Assembly: GCA_900549825.1 (NCBI GenBank)
Contig: URQB01000019.1
Span: 1-39,030 of the forward strand
Length of the DNA: 39,030 nucleotides
From: an uncultured Oscillospiraceae bacterium
Lineage (GTDB): Bacteria > Bacillota > Clostridia > Oscillospirales > Acutalibacteraceae
Direction of reading: 5' to 3'
The notes beneath the pieces were generated by a model. The model was not told the origin of the DNA and searched no databases. It saw nothing but the letters and a program-made list of their open reading frames with translations. Both the position numbers and the translations under genes were made by a program. Below are positions 1-6,921 of the stretch, piece by piece; the first letter of the stretch is position 1, and each line of letters opens with the position of its first letter.

Positions 1-1
1 G

Positions 2-121
2 CCTTCCCTGCCGGAAGGCGAGGAGGATCACGCCGGCAGAGGCCTCGGCATCGTCTTCAAAACCGTTGTTGCCCCTGTTCACCGATGCTATCAGGCATTC
101 TTGACTCCGCTATGGTTATAG
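2..121 (+). pseudogene. Possible C-terminal fragment of a GHKL-type sensor kinase (window edge)
   Basis: An open frame enters from the left edge and stops with TAG at 119-121, giving 39 residues. It contains LPEGEEDHAGRGLGIV, which resembles the glycine-rich G2 box (GxGLGI) and the preceding loop of GHKL histidine kinases. The remaining tail does not look like the usual end of such a kinase, so this may be a truncated or frameshifted remnant, or chance. Upstream sequence outside the window would settle it. The rest of 122-285 shows no gene that I recognise. Confidence 0.25.
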
Positions 122-285
122 GCTATACATAAAAGTGTAGAATGGCTTTTCTGTTTATCGCTCTAAAGCTGCCGACCATATGGCAGAATATCTCCAATTA
201 TAAACGATCCCGCCATCAAACAGAGGAGGCAGAGCCATTCTCACCGAAAAAATCACTCTGCCCCCCAGGCGTATCCGTTTTCAGC

Positions 286-504
286 TCATAGTGCGTCTTT
301 CAGCGCAAGCGCCCGCTTGTAAAGCGGATCAAATTCGCATCCGCAGCTCCCGCACTCCTGCTCTGCCTGTTCGATGGCGGCGATCAAAGCCGCTTTATCG
401 CCGGTTCCGCTCAGCCAAGCCTTGGCGGGCGCATCGATCAAGCTCCAACCCGAAGCCGCAAATTTTTCCATGATTATTCTGAGCTCTTCCTGATTCGCAT
501 TCAT
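286..504 (-). CDS. Small hypothetical protein, 72 aa
   Basis: I do not recognise this family. The 72-residue product is acidic and probably mostly helical, with a CGSCGC cysteine cluster at about residues 51-56 (QECGSCGCEFDPLYKRAL) that could bind a metal, and no signal peptide or membrane segment. A clear ribosome site (AAAAGGAG) lies 9 nt before the ATG at 504. A promoter at 593-622 is positioned to transcribe it alone. The neighbouring PHP gene ends at 704 on the same strand, so weak read-through is also possible. The start, ribosome site and promoter together make this a credible real gene despite its size. Confidence 0.6.
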   Translation of the reverse strand: MNANQEELRIIMEKFAASGWSLIDAPAKAWLSGTGDKAALIAAIEQAEQECGSCGCEFDPLYKRALALKDAL

Positions 505-559
505 ATCAATTTACTCCTTTTCCCAGTTTCATGGATCATTTCTGTTGGGGCACTCTGAA

Positions 560-579
560 CCAGCCCTGAGGGAGGCTGG
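560..579 (-). promoter_or_regulatory. Small hairpin in the leader of the 72-aa gene
   Basis: A 6-bp perfect inverted repeat, CCAGCC/GGCTGG, with an 8-nt loop lies between the predicted promoter (593-622) and the small gene. On the minus strand it is followed by only a short TTC, so it is a poor terminator. It could weakly end read-through from the PHP gene or act in the leader. Confidence 0.3.
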
Positions 580-592
580 CTTCAGCACTTTC

Positions 593-622
593 ATTTTAGC
601 ATATCCGTTGCGAGATGGTCAA
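593..622 (-). promoter_or_regulatory. Predicted sigma-A promoter, extended -10, for the 72-aa gene
   Basis: On the minus strand TTGACC (617-622) is separated by 18 nt from TAAAAT (593-598), and TGC directly precedes the -10, forming an extended -10 motif. The predicted start lies about 80 nt upstream of the small gene. Confidence 0.55.
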
Positions 623-703
623 TCATCTGATCTATATAGCGGACCATCGACATGCCAAACAGCTTCTGGTAAAATTTTGCGCTATTTCATCTGAAGCCAT
701 GTG

Positions 704-1972
704 CTATTGAGCAAAATAAACCGGATTGGAGACAGAAAGCGGATAATCGCCGAAGCCGGGCAACCGCACCGAGGCGATCAGATATACAAAAGGCGTATCT
801 TTTACGATGGCTTTCCCCTCTATCCGGCCTCCTTTTCGCCGGATACGCGCAAGCTCTCCCTGCGCGCCGATCAAGCGCAGCACCGTGCCCTTGGGCGCGT
901 TTTCCGCCGCAAACCATACGGCATGTTCTTCATTTGCTTCGACGATATCGCCAAAGCTCTTTCCTGCACAGGAAAGGCTCAGGCGCACGCCGTCTCTTCC
1001 ATTCATCATATAGCTATGCCCGTGCAGCGCCGCGTCCACAATATCTGCAGCGCTGCGGGAGGCGCTGTATACCGCCGTTACCGGATGGGCCATATGCACG
1101 GGGCGGTGGTCGTGATGAAAATCGCTGCCTCCGACCGCAGCGATCCTGCGGCCGCTCCGCAGCATCTGCGTCCACCACTCGATCCCGCGGAGATTGACGG
1201 GACGCATCGGGCCGTTCCACACCTCCACCATGTCGAAGCAGTCCTCATCCCCCCAGAGATAGGGGCAGAAATTGCACTTGGGATGGTTGACGGAGATCAC
1301 CGCGCCATCCTCCCTTGCCTCCCGTATGATCCGCCGCATCTCCTCCCGGCTGTTTGCGACAAAGGAATCGCGGAAGGGCCGTTCGATCCCGAAAAAGTTC
1401 ATATGGCCCTTGTAATGCGTCCATTCCACGCCCGGAACAAGGGTCAGCCCGGGGTAATGCGGCAGGCGCAGGTTTTCCGCATAATTGTTGTGGTTGGTCA
1501 CGGCGATAAAATCAAGGCCTCTTGTTTTCGCCATTTTCGCAAGCGTAGCAATATCGTGCTGCCCGTCGGACGCATCCGAATGCATGTGAAAATCACCAAA
1601 CAGCCACTTTGCCTGCTTCGGATGAAACTGGATTTCATAGGTGACCTTCACACCCTCGGCTTCTACATGATAGGCCCCGATCAGAATCATCCACCGCCCT
1701 GATAGAACCGGCCCCATCAGGTAGCCGGGCGTTGCGTCGTATTCCCCGACCGTCACGCTCTCCCGCGCGCTGCCGGACCAGCCGAGAAACCTGCCCTGCG
1801 CATCCTCCAGCCCAATATCGATGAGATTGCGCAGATGGCCCTTGCCCGGATAACGGTAGGATACGGTGATGCTGTCCAGGCCCTCTGGCACGTCGAAGGG
1901 GAGCGTGAGATACTTCCCCTCGTCCTCTTTGCGGACAAGATGCGCAATTACTTGATTCTCCAAAGCGCTCAT
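704..1972 (-). CDS. PHP-domain metal-dependent hydrolase, CehA/McbA family
   Basis: The 422-residue protein has an N-terminal beta-rich domain (about 1-120) followed by a PHP domain. Visible metal-binding motifs are GDFHMHSDASDG (His129, His131, Asp136), TNHNN near 159-163, GVEW (Glu183), a later NHPKC, and GGSDFHHDHR near residue 290. This pattern fits the CehA/McbA branch of PHP phosphoesterases, which hydrolyse phosphate or other ester bonds with bound metal ions. There is no signal peptide, so it is probably cytoplasmic. Its ATG overlaps the stop of the upstream esterase by 4 nt (ATGA), so it is translationally coupled as the last gene of a transporter-esterase-hydrolase operon. The substrate is not evident. 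Confidence 0.85.
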   Translation of the reverse strand: MSALENQVIAHLVRKEDEGKYLTLPFDVPEGLDSITVSYRYPGKGHLRNLIDIGLEDAQGRFLGWSGSARESVTVGEYDATPGYLMGPVLSGRWMILIGAYHVEAEGVKVTYEIQFHPKQAKWLFGDFHMHSDASDGQHDIATLAKMAKTRGLDFIAVTNHNNYAENLRLPHYPGLTLVPGVEWTHYKGHMNFFGIERPFRDSFVANSREEMRRIIREAREDGAVISVNHPKCNFCPYLWGDEDCFDMVEVWNGPMRPVNLRGIEWWTQMLRSGRRIAAVGGSDFHHDHRPVHMAHPVTAVYSASRSAADIVDAALHGHSYMMNGRDGVRLSLSCAGKSFGDIVEANEEHAVWFAAENAPKGTVLRLIGAQGELARIRRKGGRIEGKAIVKDTPFVYLIASVRLPGFGDYPLSVSNPVYFAQ

Positions 1973-2721
1973 CCCTCTGTAAATTCAAAAAATTTTTTCA
2001 GATGCCTATCCCAGAAATCCCAGTCATGCGCGCCGTCTTCAAAGGTGACGGCCGCATGCAGGCCGACTTGATGCGCCCGCTCGGCAAAGCTGCGGTTTCC
2101 GAAAATCATCGGATCCTGCTCCCCACAGGCGAGATAGGCCCGAAAGCCCGCATGCTTTTCCGCATCCAGCAGGTTGATGGGATTGAGCGGCGTGGTGTCG
2201 ATCTCATCCGCCTTGCCGGCCAGGAAGGGAAAGTCTGTGCGTAGCTCATCATTGAGCATCAGCAGCATGGGGCGCAAATCAAGCACTCCGGAGAGACTGC
2301 CCCAGGCCGCGTAACGATCCGGATGAGCCAGGGCAATTCGCGCCGCACCCATTCCTCCCATAGAATAGCCGGCAATAAAATTCTGCTCCCGCCTACGGGA
2401 CAGCCCCATGAGCAAATGCAGGTATTCCGGCAGTTCCTCCGCGACGTGAGAAAACCAATTCTGCCCATTGATCCCATCGCAATACATACTGCGGCCACCC
2501 GTGGGCATAACCAGCACGAGATCATGTGCGCGCGCGTACCGCTCCGCGTTTGACAGGCGCAGGAAGGCGGTCGCATCCTCAGAGAGCCCATGCAGCAGGT
2601 AAACCGTCCGGCGCTCGGAAAGCGGCGCTTCGCCGATACGGACGGAATCCGGCACAATCAGCGTGACGAGCGTGCTCATCTTCAGCGCCTTAGAATGAAA
2701 ATCAAGCGTGATCACTGCCAT
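1969..2721 (-). CDS. Alpha/beta hydrolase esterase (esterase D / tributyrin esterase family)
   Basis: The 250-residue protein has the full esterase D-type catalytic set: nucleophile Ser120 in GYSMGGMG, Asp203 in CGEQDP and His232 in GAHDWDFW, with YLLHG near 41-45 forming the oxyanion region. The N-terminus resembles lactococcal tributyrin esterase EstA. Such enzymes remove short acyl groups, often acetyl or feruloyl, from sugars or other small esters. No secretion signal is seen. The ribosome site GGAGG lies 6 nt before the ATG, inside the end of the transporter gene, which it overlaps by 20 nt. Together with the transporter it suggests de-esterification of an imported compound; the exact substrate is inference. 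Confidence 0.85.
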   Translation of the reverse strand: MAVITLDFHSKALKMSTLVTLIVPDSVRIGEAPLSERRTVYLLHGLSEDATAFLRLSNAERYARAHDLVLVMPTGGRSMYCDGINGQNWFSHVAEELPEYLHLLMGLSRRREQNFIAGYSMGGMGAARIALAHPDRYAAWGSLSGVLDLRPMLLMLNDELRTDFPFLAGKADEIDTTPLNPINLLDAEKHAGFRAYLACGEQDPMIFGNRSFAERAHQVGLHAAVTFEDGAHDWDFWDRHLKKFFEFTEG

Positions 2722-4036
2722 TTTGATCCTCCTCCGGCTCTTCCGCTTTTTCTTGAAACTTCAGGAATCGGGACATCAGCACACTGACAACCAGCACGGC
2801 CAGCGGGAACAGTACCGTCAGAAACCGGGCCGCCTGATCCGGCATGGGGCCCGGTTGTGTCCCGCTTTCAAAGCCATAAAACTGGTTGACCAGCAGATAG
2901 GCAAGCGAAGAAAATAAGCCGCTCGATTTATTGAGGATGCCGAGCAGACTGGAATAGGTACCCTCCCGCTGCACACCGTGTTTGGCTGCATCCTCATCCA
3001 GGATGCGGGCCGCCACGATATCCATCGTGGTCGAAACGCCTCCCATGCCGAATCCGACCGCCACGACAGCGATCACGGACAAAATCAGCGTATTGGTAAA
3101 ATACAACGGAATTACGCTGAGCGTGCTCACAATCAGCGCCAGCCGCCACGCGGGCATGAGCGTTATCCTTTTGACGATTTTAACCCAGACCGGGATAAAA
3201 ACAATCGCCATAATGATCACTGTGCCCAGCAGGATCGTGGAGCCTGTTCCCCCTTCGCCAAGGTGGTATTTCACATAGAACGGCACGCCGGACTGCACCA
3301 GGCCGAGCGCTGCAAAAAAGGCGGCGTTGGTGATCCCATAAAGCCAGAATTTCGGGTTTTTCAAAATATCAAACAGGCTGCTGAAGAGCTGCGGCTTCGG
3401 GCGCTCCATGGCCGCCGGGTCCTCATGGCAGCCAAGGCTCATGAACCAGATCACCGCAACCGCCAACGCGCCGTAGATCATGGCTGTTGTGGAAAATCCG
3501 ATTGCCTCGGTAACCATCGGGGTCAGCGCGATGGAAACGACCATTGCGATGAGCTGGAAGACCTGACGTATCGCATTGGTTTTTGCCCGTTCGGCCTCTG
3601 TGCGAAACAATTCCGGAAACAGCGCACCGTAGTTCGCGTTGATTAGCGAATCGAGCGTACCGGTCAAAATATACATCAGCAGCATATAGGAGAAGGCGGA
3701 ACCAGCCGCAAGGGATGCAGGCGGGTTAAAAAACAGGATAAAGCACAACACCAGAAGCGGCGCGCCAATCATCAGCCATGGCCGGCGGCGGCCCCAGCGG
3801 GTGCGCGTCCGGTCGGACAGGAAGCCGTAAACGGGATTGTCGATCGCGTCGATAAAGGTATAGATCAATAGCACGAGGGAAAATTGCTTTGAGGTGATCA
3901 GGGCAAGCTTATCAAGATAGAAAAAGGAAGCATAGGTCTTAAACATATTGATGGGGATCGAGGTGCCAAACATTCCTATGGCATAACGCAAGGGGCTGGT
4001 CGCTTTCCGTACGGCTGCGCCGGTATTTCTCTGCAT
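2702..4036 (-). CDS. MFS transporter, glycoside-pentoside-hexuronide (GPH) cation symporter family
   Basis: This 444-residue membrane protein has about 12 hydrophobic segments and the GPH signature region IDNPVYGFLSDRTRTRWGRR after the second segment. Relatives import glycosides, pentosides or hexuronides with Na+ or H+. I place the start at 4036 rather than the longer frame because GAAAGGAG stands 8 nt before that ATG and the protein then begins MQRNTGAAV. It is the first gene of a coupled operon with the esterase and PHP genes, and divergent from an AraC regulator that probably controls it. A predicted promoter lies at 4112-4140. Confidence 0.85.
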   Translation of the reverse strand: MQRNTGAAVRKATSPLRYAIGMFGTSIPINMFKTYASFFYLDKLALITSKQFSLVLLIYTFIDAIDNPVYGFLSDRTRTRWGRRRPWLMIGAPLLVLCFILFFNPPASLAAGSAFSYMLLMYILTGTLDSLINANYGALFPELFRTEAERAKTNAIRQVFQLIAMVVSIALTPMVTEAIGFSTTAMIYGALAVAVIWFMSLGCHEDPAAMERPKPQLFSSLFDILKNPKFWLYGITNAAFFAALGLVQSGVPFYVKYHLGEGGTGSTILLGTVIIMAIVFIPVWVKIVKRITLMPAWRLALIVSTLSVIPLYFTNTLILSVIAVVAVGFGMGGVSTTMDIVAARILDEDAAKHGVQREGTYSSLLGILNKSSGLFSSLAYLLVNQFYGFESGTQPGPMPDQAARFLTVLFPLAVLVVSVLMSRFLKFQEKAEEPEEDQNGSDHA

Positions 4037-4111
4037 AGGGATACTCCTTTCTATTTTACAAAACATACTCCCGTTTAACAGGGCCGCCAGGGCGCGGCCC
4101 TTTCTATCTGC

Positions 4112-4140
4112 ATTGTAGCATGCTGCAAGGAATGTGTCTG
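4112..4140 (-). promoter_or_regulatory. Predicted promoter of the transporter-esterase-PHP operon
   Basis: On the minus strand CAGACA (4135-4140), 17 nt, then TACAAT (4112-4117), preceded by TGC as an extended -10. The weak -35 fits a promoter that needs an activator, as expected beside a divergent AraC gene. A GC-rich inverted repeat (GGGCCG/CGGCCC, 4081-4100) lies in the leader. Confidence 0.5.
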
Positions 4141-4191
4141 CACAATCTTTTAAAGGAATCGGCGATTTTTTAAATGATCATCATAGTAGGG

Positions 4192-4220
4192 TTGCATCAG
4201 CTGGTCTGATCGACTAAAAT
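4192..4220 (+). promoter_or_regulatory. Predicted sigma-A promoter of the AraC-family gene
   Basis: TTGCAT (4192-4197), 17 nt, TAAAAT (4215-4220). Transcription should start near 4227, so a very strong ribosome site GGGAGGAGG (4228-4236) would sit at the extreme 5' end of the mRNA, about 54 nt before the first GTG of the main frame. Confidence 0.55.
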
Positions 4221-4289
4221 AAAATATGGGAGGAGGCGGTTTCAATCTATACGCCTTGCATAAAATCACACCAAATTAGAAAAAATATC

Positions 4290-5135
4290 GTGCAAACTGT
4301 TGACTACCGCAACAACAAAAGGCTGATTTGCGATGGTGTTTCCTTTCACTGGTGGGATGCTCCGCATACCTCTTTGCACAATCACAACCACTATGAATTT
4401 TTTATCATCACCCATGGTAAAACCAATCATTTGCTCAATGGTGTCCAACAGGAGCTGGCAAAAGGGGCTCTTTTTCTGATTCGCCCCCAGGACTGCCACC
4501 AGTTTGCGCCGATTGCGGATAGCCGGTGCATTCATATCAATTTGCCGGTTACGCAGGAGAGGCTCTCCTCCCTGTGCGGCTCGCTTGGTATCAGCTTAGA
4601 TGCGCTTCTCAGAAGAGAAAGCCTTTGCATGCAGCTGAATAACGAAGAGCTTGCCTTTTTTCAAGCCAACGCACGGCAGCTGAATATTCTCTCCCGCGCA
4701 CCGGAAGACCCTGAACGTTACAGCATTCTGATCATCTGTGAGATGCTTGTCCATGCGATCTCTCTGCTTTATCAAAAAAATGGGCCTTTTTGTAACAGCG
4801 GCCCCGAGTGGCTGCAGGCTGTTTTGCATAAAATTCATTCTCCGGAGTATATTGCCTGCACGGCCGACGATATCTATTGCCTTGCAGGTTATTCTCCGCC
4901 GGTCGTCATCAAGTATTTCCGGCAGTATACCGGGGAAACGGTCGTTTCATATCTGATGAAGGCGAAGATGGATTTTGCCTGCGGCCTGTTTCTGACGACG
5001 CAGATGACCACGCTTGAGGTGGCCGGCCGGTTAGGCTACAGCAGCCTGAGCCACTTCAACAAGCTATTTCGCCGTCATACTGGAAAAAGCCCGCGGGAAT
5101 ATCGTTTTGCCGCTTTAAACGATGAAGAGACATAA
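4290..5135 (+). CDS. AraC-family transcriptional regulator
   Basis: The 281-residue frame starts at GTG 4290. It has an N-terminal cupin-like sensor domain (about 20-130; HNHNHYEFFIITHGK, then RPQDCHQF) and a C-terminal pair of helix-turn-helix motifs (about 180-275; AGYSPPVVIKYFRQYTG and the conserved GYSSLSHFNKLFRRHTGKSPREYR). It is divergent from the sugar-symporter operon, the usual arrangement for a sugar-responsive local activator. The start is uncertain: no ATG, GTG or TTG lies in frame near the strong ribosome site at 4228-4236, while the frame stays open back to 4218, so initiation at a rare codon such as ATC 4245 is possible. A bidirectional terminator follows. Confidence 0.85.
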   Translation: MQTVDYRNNKRLICDGVSFHWWDAPHTSLHNHNHYEFFIITHGKTNHLLNGVQQELAKGALFLIRPQDCHQFAPIADSRCIHINLPVTQERLSSLCGSLGISLDALLRRESLCMQLNNEELAFFQANARQLNILSRAPEDPERYSILIICEMLVHAISLLYQKNGPFCNSGPEWLQAVLHKIHSPEYIACTADDIYCLAGYSPPVVIKYFRQYTGETVVSYLMKAKMDFACGLFLTTQMTTLEVAGRLGYSSLSHFNKLFRRHTGKSPREYRFAALNDEET

Positions 5136-5177
5136 AGCGCACCGGAGCATGGTTTGGCATGCCGCGGCGCGCTTTTT
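5134..5177. terminator. Bidirectional terminator between the AraC gene and dpaB
   Basis: AAAGCGC (5134-5140) pairs with GCGCTTT (5169-5175), with further pairing inside, and T tracts on both strands (GCTTTTT on plus, TTTATG on minus). It separates the convergent AraC gene and dpaB. Confidence 0.6.
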
Positions 5178-5190
5178 CATGATTCAGCTT

Positions 5191-5763
5191 TTATACCAGC
5201 ACGGGCTGGAGTTGCTCTCCCTTCAGTGCAGCCATGGCCGCATCGTAGGTTTTTGTAAAATCCGCGACGATGGAGTTGGGCTTTTTTACGCAATCATCCT
5301 GGCGCATCGGGATCATATAGATGTTTTTATAATTGCACAGCTGCCCGATATTTTTCGCAGCCGCACCCAGCGCATCATTGGTTGAAACGCCGATGAGCAC
5401 CGGGCGGTTATTGCGCAGGTGCGCTTTCGCCGCCAGAGTAACCGGCGTATCCGTGATGCCGTTTGCAAGCTTCCCGATGGTATTGCCTGTGCACGGCTCG
5501 ATGATCAGGATATCCAGCAGCTTTTTGGGGCCGATCGGCTCCGCGTCGAACAGGGTATGGATGATTTTCTCTCCGCACATCTCTTCAATTTCAGTGCGGA
5601 AATCATCCGCTTTCCCAAAACGCGTATCTATGCTGTAAGCCGCCTGCGACATAATGGGCACAATATGCATGCCTTTTTCCAGAAGCGCTCTCATCTGAGG
5701 GAGCACCTTGGAAAAGGTGCAAAAGGAGCCGCACATTGCAAAGCCGGCGGTAATTTCACTCAT
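5191..5763 (-). CDS. dpaB: Dipicolinate synthase subunit B
   Basis: The 190-residue flavoprotein-like subunit starts SEITAGFAMCGSFCTF and contains EPCTGNTIGKLANGITDTPV near residues 89-108, both typical of DpaB (SpoVFB). With DpaA it oxidises the dihydrodipicolinate-pathway intermediate to dipicolinic acid in the mother cell, which is then packed into the spore core as the calcium chelate. The ribosome site AAAGGAG lies 8 nt before the ATG. It follows dpaA by 96 nt, whereas in Bacillus the two genes nearly abut. Its presence indicates a spore former. Expression from a sigma-K promoter is expected from the family, but I did not identify one. Confidence 0.93.
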   Translation of the reverse strand: MSEITAGFAMCGSFCTFSKVLPQMRALLEKGMHIVPIMSQAAYSIDTRFGKADDFRTEIEEMCGEKIIHTLFDAEPIGPKKLLDILIIEPCTGNTIGKLANGITDTPVTLAAKAHLRNNRPVLIGVSTNDALGAAAKNIGQLCNYKNIYMIPMRQDDCVKKPNSIVADFTKTYDAAMAALKGEQLQPVLV

Positions 5764-5859
5764 GTATAACTCTCCTTTTCATGAAGGTTAACAGATGCGG
5801 GCACTTTCATGCGGAGCGCTGCGCACCGCGCAAATCTGCGGCTGTGGGGCGGCTTCCGC

Positions 5860-6741
5860 TCAGCCTTTGCCCTCTCTGATTACATTCTGTATCGTATCGC
5901 TGATGATCCGCCCCGCTGTTTTGGGTGCTACCTTCCCTGGCAGGGAGCTGGCTTTGATCACCTTCAGCCCGCACGCTTCGGCAGCCTTCCAGTCGATTCC
6001 TCCCGGCGCGGACGCAATTTCAACGAGCAGGCAGTCTGCCTGCAATTTTTTCAGAACCGGGCCGCCCAATACAAGGGCTGGTACGGTATTGACCACATAA
6101 TCGAAGGTGCCCGCATACGCGGGCAGTTCCTCATAAAATACGCCCTGCATGCCCTCCACCTGTGCCCATGCAAGATCCTCCTGCTTGCGCGCTGCGACGG
6201 TGACCTTTGCGCCGAGCGAACGCAGAAGAGCGCAGACGGTTTTGGACGTTCGCCCAAAGCCTGTCACAAGGGCGTGGGAACCGTGTACCGTGATGGGAAG
6301 CTCTTCTATGACGATCTGCAGCACGCCCTCCGCCGTGGCCACGGCATTGCGAACCGTCAGCTCCTCACGCGCAAAATAATCGTACGCAAGGATTCCCCTG
6401 TGCTTTAAGTACTGCTTTTCCCGGTCGCCCAGCATGCCGCCAAACACGGTCTGGCCGCTTTCTATCGCGTGCAGGATATCCGCCAGGAGAATCTCTTGCC
6501 CGGCAAAGGGCGCGTTGAGAGACACGTTGTCCCGGCTCAGGGGCAGGGGGAAAATCACGGCGTCTTTGCCTTTGAGCGCTTCATAATAATCCGGATAACC
6601 GCTGTGTTCCGCATGATTGCTTTCCTCCAGGTGCTCAAAACCGTAAAGGCTTACTGCAAATCCAGCCTGTTCCAGCGCCTCCGCCATATAAATCTGGCGC
6701 ATATCCCCGCCGATGACAAGGCAATCGTGTATCTCGTTCAT
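5860..6741 (-). CDS. dpaA: Dipicolinate synthase subunit A
   Basis: The 293-residue protein matches DpaA (SpoVFA): an N-terminal domain with VIGGDMRQIYMAEAL (about 9-23) and a Rossmann NAD(P)-binding fold with ALVTGFGRTSKTVC near residues 147-160, then EIASAPGGIDWKAAE near the end. It works with DpaB to make dipicolinate during late sporulation. Length is normal. The start region is unusual: a perfect 13-bp hairpin (6751-6785) ends 9 nt before the ATG, and the only ribosome-site-like bases (GGGGG) lie inside its 3' arm. Upstream are a small ORF and cca. Confidence 0.93.
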   Translation of the reverse strand: MNEIHDCLVIGGDMRQIYMAEALEQAGFAVSLYGFEHLEESNHAEHSGYPDYYEALKGKDAVIFPLPLSRDNVSLNAPFAGQEILLADILHAIESGQTVFGGMLGDREKQYLKHRGILAYDYFAREELTVRNAVATAEGVLQIVIEELPITVHGSHALVTGFGRTSKTVCALLRSLGAKVTVAARKQEDLAWAQVEGMQGVFYEELPAYAGTFDYVVNTVPALVLGGPVLKKLQADCLLVEIASAPGGIDWKAAEACGLKVIKASSLPGKVAPKTAGRIISDTIQNVIREGKG

Positions 6742-6750
6742 AAAATAAGA

Positions 6751-6785
6751 CCCCCATAGAATGCTTCGTTACCATTCTATGGGGG
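6751..6785 (-). terminator. Perfect 13-bp hairpin abutting the dpaA start (terminator or translational switch)
   Basis: CCCCCATAGAATG (6751-6763) and CATTCTATGGGGG (6773-6785) are exact inverted repeats around a 9-nt loop. On the minus strand the hairpin is followed by TCTTATTTT and then the dpaA ATG. It can act as a rho-independent terminator for the cca transcript, or sequester the GGGGG ribosome site of dpaA if transcription comes from upstream. Confidence 0.6.
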
Positions 6786-6852
6786 CCGGGGCCGCGGCGT
6801 TCCTGTTTGACGGATTTTCTTCCAAAGGATTCGATGGATCCAGCGTACATTT

Positions 6853-6915
6853 TTACTTGAAAACAGAAAAAAGAGCGTGCGGAATCATATAATCCGTCTC
6901 ATAATTTTCAAACAT
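6853..6915 (-). CDS. Small ORF between cca and dpaA, 20 aa
   Basis: This ORF encodes 20 residues (MFENYETDYMIPHALFSVFK). Its ribosome site is the GGAGGG that forms the last codons of cca, so it starts a few bases after the cca stop, a spacing typical of a coupled cistron. The peptide has an acidic front and a hydrophobic back. I do not recognise it. It could be a real small protein, a leader peptide for dpaA, or a chance ORF; the well placed ribosome site favours translation. Confidence 0.4.
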   Translation of the reverse strand: MFENYETDYMIPHALFSVFK

Positions 6916-6921
6916 TGCGCT

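Noticed and set aside
4081..4100. GGGCCG/CGGCCC inverted repeat upstream of the GPH transporter as a terminator
   Set aside because: No gene reads into it on either strand and there is no T run; mentioned only as part of the leader.
5764..5814. 16-codon ORF just before dpaB that ends on its start codon
   Set aside because: It would be coupled by geometry, but no ribosome site precedes its ATG.
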